DNA from: Gemmatimonadota bacterium
Lineage (GTDB): Bacteria; Gemmatimonadota; Gemmatimonadetes; Gemmatimonadales; GWC2-71-9
Assembly (NCBI GenBank): GCA_016704275.1
Contig: JADJAK010000005.1
Location: forward strand, 124,001-188,000
DNA: 64,000 nucleotides
Direction: 5' to 3'
Part shown: in pieces, positions 38,401 to 47,560 of the stretch
Layout: each line of letters opens with the position of its first letter
Position numbering within the stretch: the first letter of the stretch is position 1
Program-made: the position numbers and the translations under genes
The notes under the pieces: generated by a model
What the model saw: the letters and a program-made list of their open reading frames with translations, nothing else
Told to the model about the DNA's origin: nothing
Databases searched by the model: none

Positions 38401-38640
38401 ATCGCCGCCTTCGAGCAATTCCTCGCAGCGCGGGATGCGACGGGTGAACTGGACATGCAGTGGCGTGCGCCGGTGCTGCAGTACCTCGGGGAGTTGTACG
38501 AGGCCAAGGGCAATCGGGCCAAGGCGCTCGAGCGCTATGGCCAGTTTACCGAGCAGTGGGCCAAGGCAGACCCGGCCCTGCAGGTGCGCGTCCGCGAGGT
38601 CCGTCAGCGGATGGCGAAGCTGCAGGGCGAATCGGGGTGA
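35488..38640 (+). CDS. Membrane Ser/Thr protein kinase with TPR sensor domain
   Basis: This is a 1050-residue eukaryotic-like kinase. The catalytic domain spans about residues 16-285: a modified glycine loop ELGGGGMSRTYLV, Lys45 in VVVKVL, HRD at 135-137 in IVHRDIKPDNVLL, DFG at 154-156 and APE at 189-191, so it should be active. Three hydrophobic segments follow (about 315-365 and 400-425). After these comes a FlgO/TolB-N-like region (LMVADFTSPPSDSTLGATVA, GAKAVLDGSIEQLGSSYIVSARL), and then TPR-type helices to the end. This architecture is very common in Gemmatimonadota and Acidobacteria. I chose ATG 35488 because the kinase fold starts at once; the open frame reaches back to 35389. Targets are unknown. 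Confidence 0.9.
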   Translation: MDALRAKLENALAGQYTFERELGGGGMSRTYLVREDALNRRVVVKVLAPELLAGISVERFRREVLLAAQLQHPHVVPVLTAGDTDGVPWFTMPYVDGDSLRHRLAKGPVPLAEAVSILRDVARALAYAHGNGIVHRDIKPDNVLLSSGSATVTDFGIAKAINAARTTQGDANATLTQAGMSIGTPAYMAPEQALGDPDTDHRADLYAFGVMAYELIAGQPPFQANSPSKLLAAHMSEAPRDLLSVRPDCPPALAAVVMACLAKEPEGRPQEARAVARVLDTVTTSGTGASTPAILQGGRIRLGRATALWAAATAIVALTAWAATLAIGLPEWVLPGSVAIMLAGLPVIAFTAFAQRTTYRAFTATPGTVVPQGTMATLAIKASPHLTWRRAWLGGGIAVGGFAALVIAFMVMRALGIGPMASLQGQGAFGERETLMVADFTSPPSDSTLGATVAEALRTDLAQSTSLRVLTRSVIREALTMMQKPIESALRFDLAREIATREGAKAVLDGSIEQLGSSYIVSARLVTALDGKDLALFREEASSQDALLAAIGKLSKQVRTKAGESMKTIRASNELERVTTPSLAALRKYVEGSRIADEENDSERGLALLEEAVQLDTSFAMAWRKISVLLNNEDQDRPRMIAAISTAYRHRERLTEMERQLTEGFYYTRGPTPDRQKAIAAYRAAAVIDSTSTSAINNAAVVLGEMGDHEAAESLYRRVVKLKHTFGGAYTNLLTEQIANGRIASLDSTVQQYRERFPGNAGLWEAEWYTAWAKGNIVRAESISRAVAAAPKSLRQTVRATSGVAGLSEYGGRLGQAREWQAKSSEALYRAQPTPANLLGIAMDSVYFELMYVSKAAGTATVQRALARVPPASLAPSERPWYNLRNFGVIAKEPKWAREALAGADRDLIPLAADSQGVRASFTGAVAFAEGRYEDAIRDFTFSEQRFSTRPRMAALVRGLAYRELGRADSAIAAFEQFLAARDATGELDMQWRAPVLQYLGELYEAKGNRAKALERYGQFTEQWAKADPALQVRVREVRQRMAKLQGESG

Positions 38641-38655
38641 ATCCGGTGCCGGAGC

Positions 38656-39303
38656 CTACGGCGTCTTCTTCACCGCCGGCACCGGCGCCATCGGCGTGAT
38701 CATGTCGAAGGTGGTGACGTGCATGTTCAGCGCCGGCCCCATGCGGAAGGCGATCGCGGGACGGTTCGGGAGCGACGTGCGCGGCATCGAGCCGATCGAT
38801 TTGCCGTTGGCCAGGAAGACCACCTCGTCGGTACCGATCGCGATCCGGAGCAGGTTGGTCGCATAGCCGTTCGAGTCCGGCTTGACCACCGCCTCGGCGG
38901 GCGCCCACGAGGCCGGCTGTTCCATCCCGCGCTGCACGCGAGCCACGGCCACCGACCCGTTCCGGCGCACCAACACGCCCACCCACGAATCGGGCGCGTC
39001 AAGATCGATCACGCCGAGGCCATAGGCGCCGCCTCCCGTGCCCGGGAAGAGGATCACCTTCGCCTCTGCGCCGCGGCGACCGACGATTCGCTGGTCGGTT
39101 GGAAAGAGATTCGCCCCCGAGGTGGTGGTGGTGAGGTGGAACCCCGGCGCCATCGAGGTGAAGGCCCACCCCGCCGAGTCTGGCGAGACACCGCGGACGT
39201 CGTGATGCCAGCTCCAGCCCGGCGGCGGGGTCACCTGGGCGGTCAGGGCCAGGGGCGCCAATGTCAGGAACAGGACAGCGGAACAGGCCGCGCGACGGGT
39301 CAT
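38656..39303 (-). CDS. Secreted protein of unknown function
   Basis: This is a 215-residue protein with a signal peptide (TRRAACSAVLFLTLAPLALTAQ). The mature part is beta-rich (GWSWHHDVRGVSPDSAGWAF, AEAKVILFPGTGGGAYGLGV, DSWVGVLVRRNGSVAVARVQ) and ends with a strand pair around EVVFLANGKSIGSMPR. The pattern, with a final interior block ANGKSIGSMP, resembles concanavalin-like lectin/glucanase or 3-keto-disaccharide hydrolase (DUF1080-type) folds, but I cannot assign it. ATG 39303 follows a GGAG. It is convergent with the kinase gene and divergent from the DUF6265 gene across a 165-base gap. Confidence 0.62.
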   Translation of the reverse strand: MTRRAACSAVLFLTLAPLALTAQVTPPPGWSWHHDVRGVSPDSAGWAFTSMAPGFHLTTTTSGANLFPTDQRIVGRRGAEAKVILFPGTGGGAYGLGVIDLDAPDSWVGVLVRRNGSVAVARVQRGMEQPASWAPAEAVVKPDSNGYATNLLRIAIGTDEVVFLANGKSIGSMPRTSLPNRPAIAFRMGPALNMHVTTFDMITPMAPVPAVKKTP

Positions 39304-39362
39304 GATGGGCTCCAGTGGGGCGAATTGGGGGGGTGGTTCCAAACATACGACGGATTCTCCGG

Positions 39363-39389
39363 TTGGTTGCACTCCGGGGCTGCAACCAA
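39363..39389. promoter_or_regulatory. Nine-base inverted repeat between divergent genes
   Basis: TTGGTTGCA (39363-39371) and TGCAACCAA (39381-39389) are perfect reverse complements separated by 9 bases. They lie between two divergent secreted-protein genes, about 17 bases upstream of a TATCTC -10-like sequence (39406). A transcription factor operator is the simplest reading; an RNA hairpin is possible. Confidence 0.5.
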
Positions 39390-39468
39390 GGGATCCTTTC
39401 CGGCGTATCTCGGGGTAAGTATTTGTTCCGCTGCCTTTCGTCCTGCCCCCCAGTCACCCGGTTCCTCG

Positions 39469-40011
39469 ATGCGCTCACTCCCGCTCGTCGCCCTGCTCAT
39501 GCTCACCGCCGCCGCCACCTCGGCTCAGACCCCTGCGCCCAAGGTCGACGCCAAGCCCGCGAGTGCCGATTCGGCCAAGTCAAAGGCCCGCACCAAGCCG
39601 CTCTTCAAGCTCGACAAGGTCGAGTGGATGTCGGGCTGCTGGGCCGCCGAGACCGGCAACGACACGCGTGTCGAGGAAGACTGGAGTGCGGCCTCGGAGA
39701 ACCTGATGCTGGCCACCACCCGCTACCTCACGAAGGGTCGGGCGACGGGCTACGAGTTCACGCGGATCGAAGCCACGGATTCGGGAATCGTCTTCGCCGC
39801 CGCGGCCGATGGCAAGCCGGAGCATGTCTACAAGCTGGTGCGCCAGGCGAGCGAGTATCTGCTCTTCGAGCGTGCCAGCAAGGAATTCCCGCAGCGCATC
39901 ATCTATCGCCGTTCCTCTGACGGCGCCTTGATCCCGCGCAACGAAGGGGAAGGTCAGCCGAGCATTGAACTCCGCTTGATGCGGGTTCGCTGCGCCGGCG
40001 ACAAGAAGTAG
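39469..40011 (+). CDS. DUF6265 family secreted protein
   Basis: This is a 180-residue protein with a signal peptide (LPLVALLMLTAAATSAQ), a Lys/Ala-rich linker, and a DUF6265-type domain. The family pattern is clear: VEWMSGCWAAETGNDTRVEE, WSAASENLMLATTRYL, YEFTRIEATDSGIVFAA and then EYLLFERASKEFPQRIIYRR. DUF6265 proteins are lipocalin-like small beta barrels of unknown ligand. ATG 39469 follows a long C-rich stretch with no Shine-Dalgarno, but the signal peptide fixes the start. The next gene is read in the same direction 13 bases or more downstream. Confidence 0.78.
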   Translation: MRSLPLVALLMLTAAATSAQTPAPKVDAKPASADSAKSKARTKPLFKLDKVEWMSGCWAAETGNDTRVEEDWSAASENLMLATTRYLTKGRATGYEFTRIEATDSGIVFAAAADGKPEHVYKLVRQASEYLLFERASKEFPQRIIYRRSSDGALIPRNEGEGQPSIELRLMRVRCAGDKK

Positions 40012-40096
40012 AGCGGAGCTCCCCCTGGGCGCCGTCATCGAGTCGATCAGCACCTTCCTCTTCAAGTATCCCCCACGCCTCTTCGCGCGGGGGGAA

Positions 40097-42311
40097 TTGG
40101 TCGTGGCGCCGGTCGTCGCGCCGTGGGCACTGGCCGTGCTGGCCCTGCTGGCGGTCCTGCTGGCGGTATTCGCCGCGCGACGATTGCGCGGTCCATCGCG
40201 GGCGGAGCGGATCACGCTGGGCACGCTGCGCGCCCTGGCACTGCTGCTGGTGATCGCCTGCCTGCTACGACCCGCGGTCATCGTGTCGCGCGCGGTCCCG
40301 CAGCGCAATGTCCTCGCGATCCTCGTCGACGATTCCCGCAGCATGCGCATCGCCGATGCCGACTCCACTCGCCGCGTCGATGCCGCGCGCAAGGTCTTTG
40401 CCGATTCCGCCGCACTGGTCCGACGGCTCAGTGAGCGCTTCGCCCTCCGCTTCTTCCGCTTCAGCGCGACCGCCACCCCACTGACCGATCGCGCCTCTTG
40501 GACCGCCGCCGGGACGCGCACCGACCTTGCGACCTCGCTCGAGGCGGTTCGCCAGGAACTCGCCGACGTCCCGCTCGCCGGCGTCGTGGTCGTGAGCGAC
40601 GGCGCCGACAACACCGCCTCAGACCTCGAGCCGCCGTTGCTTGGCTACCGGGTCCGGCGCGTGCCGCTCTACACCGTCGGCGTGGGCACCGAGCGCTTCG
40701 CCCGGGACATTGCGGTCGATCGCGTCTCGCTGCCGCGCTCGGTACTCGAGGGTGGTGCCGCCGTGGCCGACGTGACCCTCGGTGTGCGCGGCTACGACGG
40801 CGTCGACGTGAAGCTGACCGTGGAGGCCGATGGGCGCGTGGTGCACCAGGAGACGACGACGCTGCGCGACAAGCGCGAAGCCGTCTCGGTGCCACTCCGC
40901 ATCCCGCCGCTGCCAAAGGGGACGCACCTGATCCGCGTGATCGCGACACCGCTCGACGGCGAGGCGATTCTCGAGAACAATGAGGCCCAGGGTGTCTTGC
41001 GCGTGCGCCCCGGGCGCGAGAAGGTGCTCTATCTCGACGGTGAGCCACGGCCGGAGTTCGCCTTCATCCGTCGCGCCGTCGCCGAGGACAGCGCGCTCCA
41101 GCTCGTCGCGCTCCTGCGGAGCGCGGAGGGGAAGTACCTCCGGCTCGGGGTCGATGACTCGCTCGATCTCTCCAGCGGCTTCCCGGTCCGCCGTGCCGAG
41201 CTCTTCCGCTACCGCGCCATCGTGTTGGGCAACATCGAGGCGGCGTTCTTCAGCGGCGACCAGTTGCGGATGCTGGCCGACTTCGTCTCGCAGCGTGGCG
41301 GCGGGCTGCTGATGCTCGGCGGGCGCGGCACCCTCGGCGAGGGCGGTTACGCGGGGACGCCGGTCGATGAAGTCTTGCCATTCGCACTTCGGGCCAGTGG
41401 CAACGATCCGAGTTTCGCCGAGCTCGCCGTCCGACCCACGGCGGCCGGGGATCGGTCAGCCGATGCTGCAACTCGCCGCGACACGGACCGCCAACCAGGC
41501 GCGGTGGGCAGCGTTGCCGCCGGCGACGACGGTGAATCGGCTCGGCCCGCTCCGCCCCGGTGCCACTCTCTGGCTGGAGGGCACGCCGGCCGGTGGTGGT
41601 CCCGCTCGACCCGTCTTCGCCACGCAGCGCTATGGCCGCGGCATCAGTGCCGTGCTGGCCCTGCAGGACTCCTGGCTCTGGCGGATGGATCCGAAGGCGC
41701 CGCTGGAAGACATGGCCCATGCCACCTTCTGGCGGCAAACCTTGCGGGGTCTGCTCGACGAAGTGCCGGATCGGGTCGAGGTTGCCACCATTCCCGAGCG
41801 CGTCGGACCCGGCGAGGTCGTGACGGTGCGTGCACGCGTGGCCGACGAGACGTTCGGGGATGTCAACGATGCCAGCGTCGTGGTGACGGTGACGCCGCCG
41901 ATCGGCGAGCCTTATGACGTGACACTCGATCGCGTGCCGCGCGAGGAAGGGACGTACCTCGGCCGGTTCACGGCGACGGACGCCGGGCCGTATGCGCTCG
42001 CGACCGCCGCACGACGCTTCACCGACACGACCTTCGCGGCACCGCAGATCCTCCTCGCCGACACCTTGGGTGTCGACATGGAGCGGGCGGAGCTGCGCAC
42101 GCCCTTGCTGCGGCAGATCGCCGATGAAACCGGGGGTCGCTACTACCCGCTGGCCGATGCCGAGAAGCTGGTTGACGATGTCCAACTCACCGAGAGCGGC
42201 ATCACCGTGCGTGACGCGCGCGATCTCTGGGATGCGCCGATCGTCTTCTTCGCGCTCCTGGCGTTGCTGGTGGCCGAGTGGGGCCTGCGCCGCCGCTGGG
42301 GGCTGTCGTGA
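40097..42311 (+). pseudogene. VWA/GATase-like membrane protein of the Bat cluster, one frameshift
   Basis: It has two N-terminal membrane helices (APWALAVLALLAVLLAVFAA; LRALALLLVIACLLRPAVIV), then a VWA domain with a MIDAS-like DDSRSM in VLAILVDDSRSMRIAD. A class I glutamine-amidotransferase-like fold follows (KVLYLDGEPRPEFAFIRRAV, GGGLLMLGGRGTLGEGGY). At about 41450 an extra G in GCCGGGGATC shifts the frame; the rest (GIGQPMLQLAATRTANQARW to WGLRRRWGLS) ends with another membrane helix. The start is a problem: TTG 40097 is usable, but similar proteins begin with FLFKYPPRLFARGE, which is encoded just upstream from about 40040, where only a CTG (40025) preceded by GGAG is available. It heads the operon. 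Confidence 0.72.
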
Positions 42312-43294
42312 GGCGCCTCGCCTTGCTGCTTCTGCTGGCCTGGGTTGCGCCGCTCGCTGCGCAGGATGGTCGCGTCCACGTGCTGCTCGTCACCGGATTG
42401 GGTGGCGAGCCGGCAGAGGGACGCGGCTTCGTCGAGGCGGCGACGCAGATTCACGAGACGGCGCGGACCCGGTGGGGCGTGGCCGACTCGTCGCTGATTT
42501 TCCTGGCGGAACGACCGGCCGAAGACTCAGCCCGAATCAGCGGTCGCTCGACGCGGGAGGAGATTGCGGCGGCGATGCTGCGCCTCTCCCGGCGTGCGGC
42601 GGCCGGCGATGTGCTGCTAGTGGTCGTGATCGGACATGGCAGTGGCGAGGGAGCGGAGTCCCGAGTGAACCTCCCCGGGCCGGATCCGACGGCCGCGGAG
42701 TGGAATCTCTGGCTCTCGGGCTTTGCCCAGCAGACCGTGGTGGCCATCGTGGCCGCAAGCGGCAGCGGCGATTTCTTGCCGCAGCTGTCCGGGACGAATC
42801 GCGTGGTCATGACCGCCACCAAGAGCCCCAGCGAACGCAACGCCTCGATCTTTGCGTCGCGCATCTCTCGCGCGCTTTCCAGCGGGGACGCCGACGCCGA
42901 CAAGGATGGCGCGGTCTCGGCCCTCGAGGCGTATCGCTTTGCGAAGGCCGCGGTGGCGCGTGCCTACGACGACGACAAGAAGCTGCTGACCGAGCACGCC
43001 CAGCTCGATGACAATGGTGACAAGCTCGGCAGCGTCGATCCCGGTGTTGCCCCGTCGCTCGACGGCGCGCTGGCAGGCCGCACCACCTTCCAACGCCGGG
43101 CCGAGAGCACCGACCCCCGGATCGTGGCGCTGATCGCGGAGCGTCGTGCGCTCGAAGCACAGCTGTCCGCGTTGCGGGCACGGAAGGCGTCGACGGACTC
43201 GACGGTCTACGAACGGGACCTCGAGAATCTGCTGCTTGAGATTGCCAAGCGGACGCGCGCCATTCGGCAGATCGAACAGGGCGGGCCACGATGA
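42308..43294 (+). CDS. Caspase-like (C13-type) secreted protein, Cys replaced by Ser
   Basis: This is a 328-residue protein with a signal peptide (LALLLLLAWVAPLAAQ). The fold has HVLLVTGLGGEP, a helix, LIFLAERPAEDS, and then VLLVVVIGHGSGEG with His110. The strand that should end in the catalytic Cys reads VVAIVAASGSGDF, with Ser151 in that place. This arrangement (GHG then SCxSG-type turn) is that of C13/caspase-like domains, so the protein is probably a non-proteolytic version or a Ser variant. The C terminus is a coiled coil (RALEAQLSALRARKAS). The GTG overlaps the previous stop and the end overlaps the next ATG, so it is firmly in the operon. Confidence 0.68.
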   Translation: MRRLALLLLLAWVAPLAAQDGRVHVLLVTGLGGEPAEGRGFVEAATQIHETARTRWGVADSSLIFLAERPAEDSARISGRSTREEIAAAMLRLSRRAAAGDVLLVVVIGHGSGEGAESRVNLPGPDPTAAEWNLWLSGFAQQTVVAIVAASGSGDFLPQLSGTNRVVMTATKSPSERNASIFASRISRALSSGDADADKDGAVSALEAYRFAKAAVARAYDDDKKLLTEHAQLDDNGDKLGSVDPGVAPSLDGALAGRTTFQRRAESTDPRIVALIAERRALEAQLSALRARKASTDSTVYERDLENLLLEIAKRTRAIRQIEQGGPR

Positions 43295-45738
43295 GACGCC
43301 TCCTTGGAGTGCTGTTCCTGCTCGTCGTGCCGGGCGCACTCGAAGCCCAGCAGTCGTCGGCCTCAGCGGTCCGCCGCCTCGCGGACGCGGGCCAGCTTGC
43401 TGCCGCGGAGTCGTTGGCCAGGAGCGGGGGCGCCGCACTGCAGCCGGTCCTCGGCGATATCCTCGTGCTCCGCGGACAACTGCCCGCCGCCGACTCGGTG
43501 TACGCTGGCGTCGGTCCACGTTCCCGAGCGGCCCAGGTCGGTCGCGCCGAGATCGCACTGCGTCGTGGCGACCGTGCCTCGGCGGTGCAGCTGGCGCAGC
43601 TGGTGACCCAGGCCTACACGCAACGCGCCGCCGAATGGAGCGTGGAGGATCGTGTCGCCGCGGGACGCGCCTACCTCATCCTCGGTGGGGATGCGGCCAC
43701 GGTCCGCAGTGCACTCGCGGCCTTCGATGCGGCCGCCAAGGCCGATCCGGCGGACCCCGACGCCTCGCTCCGCGTGGCCGACCTCTTCCTCGACAAGTAC
43801 AACGCGCCCGATGCCGAAGCGGAGTACCGCGCGGTGCTCCAGCGCGACAGCAGCAACGCCCGCGCCCGCCTCGGTCTCGCCAAGGTGATGGCGTTCCTCG
43901 GCGACGGGAAGGCGCTCCCGGCGGTGCGTGGGGCGCTCCAAAGCAATCCGCGTCTCGTTCCAGCGGAACTCCTGCTCGCGCGGCTGCACCTCGAGGCCGA
44001 GGCATACGACTCTGCCTCGGCGGCGGTCGACCGGGCGCTGGCGGTGGATTCGACGGCGATGGCGGCCTGGGCCACGCGCGCGGCGATCGCCTGGCTGCGC
44101 GCCGACACGACCGCCTGGCGCGCTGCGGAACGTCGGGCCCTCGCCATCAACCCGCTGGCCACCGAGTTCTATGCGGAACTCGGGGAGACCGCGGCGCGAG
44201 TGCGTCGCTATGCCGATGCCGCACGGTACGCGGCGCAGGGTGCCGCACTCGATAGCCTCGCCCCGCGCGTGCTCGGGGTCCTCGGCGTCAATGAACTCCG
44301 CCTCGGTCGCGTGGCATCGGCCAGACAGTCCCTGGGTCGTGCCTTCGCACTCGATCCATTCAATCTCTGGCACAAGAACACGCTCGACTTGCTCGATCGG
44401 CTCGATGGTTTTCGCACCGTGAAGAGTGCGCGCTTCGAGCTCGTCATGCCGGCCGCCGAGGCCGACCTGCTGTCGCTCTACCTGGTGCCGCTGCTGGAGT
44501 CGGCCTACGACTCCCTCGCGCTGCGCTACGGTTACCGCCCGCCGACGCCAATCCGCCTTGAGCTCTACGATCGACATGCCGACTTCTCGGTGCGCACCAG
44601 CGGTCTCGCGGGCATCGGGGCGCTCGGCGTCTCCTTCGGGACGGTGCTGGCGATGGACGCTCCCGCGGCCCGTGCGCCGGGCGATTTCAACTACGCGTCG
44701 ACGGCGTGGCACGAACTGGCACACACCTTCACGCTCGGCCTCTCGGACAACCGGGTGCCGCGGTGGATTTCCGAAGGCCTGTCGGTTCTCGAGGAACGGC
44801 GTACCGGGCATGGGTGGGGGATGCAGGTCTCGCTCACCTTCCTCGAGACCGTCGCGGCGGGGAAGCTGCTGCCGGTCAGCCGGATCAACGAAGGATTGGT
44901 GCGGCCGAGCTATCCGGAGCAGATCGGCGACAGTTACCTGCAGGCCTCGCTGGTCTGCGAGATGATCGAGGCGGAGCACGGTGTCGCGGCATTGCGGGCG
45001 ATGCTGGCCGGCTTTGCACGCGGTTGGGACATGGCGACGGTGCTGCAACGGACGGTCCGGCTGACACCCGCGGCGTTCGACGCGCACTTCGATCAGTGGC
45101 TGCGCGCACGGTATGCCATCCCGTTGGCGGCGATCGGCACAACGAGCGCCGGGGCCCCGACCCCGAACCCGATCCGGCTGGCCGTGAAGGAAGGGAGCAC
45201 GCTCCTGGCCTCGGGGCAGGTGGCGGCCGGGCTCGCTCGATTGGCCGAAGCGGAGCGACTCTTCCCCGGGTATCCTGCGGCGGATGGTCCGGCATGGCCC
45301 CTCGCCAAGCACTACGCCGCGACGGGGCGACCGGCCGACGCGGCGCCCCTGCTCGCGCGGATCACCGCCCAGGGCGAAACGGCGCTCGAGCCGAACCTGT
45401 TGCAGGCGACGGTGCTCGAGCAGTTGGGCAACCCCGGCGGCGCCGCCGATGCCGTGCAGCGAGCGCTCTGGATTGCCCCACGGGACATTGCCCGACATGA
45501 ATGGCTCGCGCGGCTGGCGGATCAGTCCGGCCGCTTCGCGCTGGCGGTGCAGGAGCGGCGGGCGGTCATTGCCCTGCGACCGCCGAATCCGTTGGAGGCC
45601 AGGTACCAGTTGGCCAAGGCGCTGCAGCGCGCCGGAGGTGTTGCCGCCGCCCGCACCGAGCTCTTGCGCATCCTTGAGGAAGCGCCCGGCTTCGAGAAGG
45701 CCCAGGAACTCCTGCTCGACCTGCGAGGAGGGAAGTGA
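43291..45738 (+). CDS. TPR protein with peptidase-MA-like metalloprotease domain
   Basis: This is an 815-residue secreted protein with a signal peptide (LLGVLFLLVVPGALEAQQ). TPR-like repeats occupy about residues 25-370 and 640-800. Between them is a gluzincin-type domain with the zinc motif HELAH at 474-478 (STAWHELAHTFTLGL) and the third ligand Glu495 in WISEGLSVLEE. The metal site is intact, so proteolytic activity is likely. Such proteins occur in Gemmatimonadota as tetratricopeptide repeat proteins of the peptidase MA superfamily. The ATG overlaps the preceding gene's stop. In this operon it could process envelope substrates under control of the MoxR/VWA system. Confidence 0.8.
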   Translation: MRRLLGVLFLLVVPGALEAQQSSASAVRRLADAGQLAAAESLARSGGAALQPVLGDILVLRGQLPAADSVYAGVGPRSRAAQVGRAEIALRRGDRASAVQLAQLVTQAYTQRAAEWSVEDRVAAGRAYLILGGDAATVRSALAAFDAAAKADPADPDASLRVADLFLDKYNAPDAEAEYRAVLQRDSSNARARLGLAKVMAFLGDGKALPAVRGALQSNPRLVPAELLLARLHLEAEAYDSASAAVDRALAVDSTAMAAWATRAAIAWLRADTTAWRAAERRALAINPLATEFYAELGETAARVRRYADAARYAAQGAALDSLAPRVLGVLGVNELRLGRVASARQSLGRAFALDPFNLWHKNTLDLLDRLDGFRTVKSARFELVMPAAEADLLSLYLVPLLESAYDSLALRYGYRPPTPIRLELYDRHADFSVRTSGLAGIGALGVSFGTVLAMDAPAARAPGDFNYASTAWHELAHTFTLGLSDNRVPRWISEGLSVLEERRTGHGWGMQVSLTFLETVAAGKLLPVSRINEGLVRPSYPEQIGDSYLQASLVCEMIEAEHGVAALRAMLAGFARGWDMATVLQRTVRLTPAAFDAHFDQWLRARYAIPLAAIGTTSAGAPTPNPIRLAVKEGSTLLASGQVAAGLARLAEAERLFPGYPAADGPAWPLAKHYAATGRPADAAPLLARITAQGETALEPNLLQATVLEQLGNPGGAADAVQRALWIAPRDIARHEWLARLADQSGRFALAVQERRAVIALRPPNPLEARYQLAKALQRAGGVAAARTELLRILEEAPGFEKAQELLLDLRGGK

Positions 45739-46508
45739 TGATCCGAACTAGCTGGCGCCCGCTGCTCGTCGGGGCCGTGTTGCTTGTCGGTGGTACCGCC
45801 CTGTCGGCACAGCGGGGCGGGGGCTATCCGACCGAGATCAACAACGTCCCGTATGACGGCCGCTTTACGTACGCCCGCATCAAGTACACCGCGGTCGACA
45901 TGGGTCGTGGCGGCTTCCGTGGCCGCTTCGATCCGATGTGGAACCATGACTATCCACGTTCCGATCGGACCTTTCCGCAGATCCTCTCGGAGCTGAGCAC
46001 CATCAAGGCGCGCATCGACGGCAGCGTGGTGTACACCGCCGACGACCCGCTCCTGCATCGCTTCCCGGTGGCGTATCTCTGCGAGGTCGGGGCGTGGGTG
46101 CCGAGCGAGGCGGAGGTCGTCGGGCTGCGGAGCTACCTGGTCAAGGGCGGCTTCGTGATCGTCGATGACTTTGGCGGCGCGCAGGAACTCGACAACTTCG
46201 ATCGGCAGCTCGCCCGGGTCCTCCCGGGGACGCGCCGGATCCGGCTCGACGTGAGTCATCCGCTCTTCGACACCTTCTACCAGATCACCGACCTTTCCTT
46301 CGGTGAGGCGTTCGGGCGGAGTGCCGGTCCGGAACTGTACGGCATCTTCCAGGACAACGACCCCGCCAAGCGGTTGATGATGGTGGTCAACTACAACTAC
46401 GACATCTCGGAGCGGTGGGAGTGGTCCTTCACCGGCCGCGATCCGCTGCCCACTGGCGATGCCTTCAAGTTGGGCATCAACTACGTGATCTACTCCTTCA
46501 CTCACTGA
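45738..46508 (+). CDS. DUF4159 domain protein
   Basis: This 256-residue secreted protein has a signal peptide (WRPLLVGAVLLVGGTALSAQ) and a DUF4159 domain covering almost all of the mature part. Signature blocks are GRFTYARIKYT near the start, FPVAYLCEVGAWVPSEAE, YLVKGGFVIVDDFGGAQELD and SHPLFDTFYQI, with NYNYDISERWEWS near the end. DUF4159 is a flavodoxin/GATase-like fold and is regularly found beside MoxR, DUF58 and BatA genes. I used ATG 45738, with AGGAGG six bases upstream; a GTG three bases earlier would add one Met. The role is unknown. Confidence 0.85.
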   Translation: MIRTSWRPLLVGAVLLVGGTALSAQRGGGYPTEINNVPYDGRFTYARIKYTAVDMGRGGFRGRFDPMWNHDYPRSDRTFPQILSELSTIKARIDGSVVYTADDPLLHRFPVAYLCEVGAWVPSEAEVVGLRSYLVKGGFVIVDDFGGAQELDNFDRQLARVLPGTRRIRLDVSHPLFDTFYQITDLSFGEAFGRSAGPELYGIFQDNDPAKRLMMVVNYNYDISERWEWSFTGRDPLPTGDAFKLGINYVIYSFTH

Positions 46509-46521
46509 CAGAGGCCCCGGC

Positions 46522-47553
<1,032 letters not shown>

Positions 47554-47560
47554 GTCCGAC

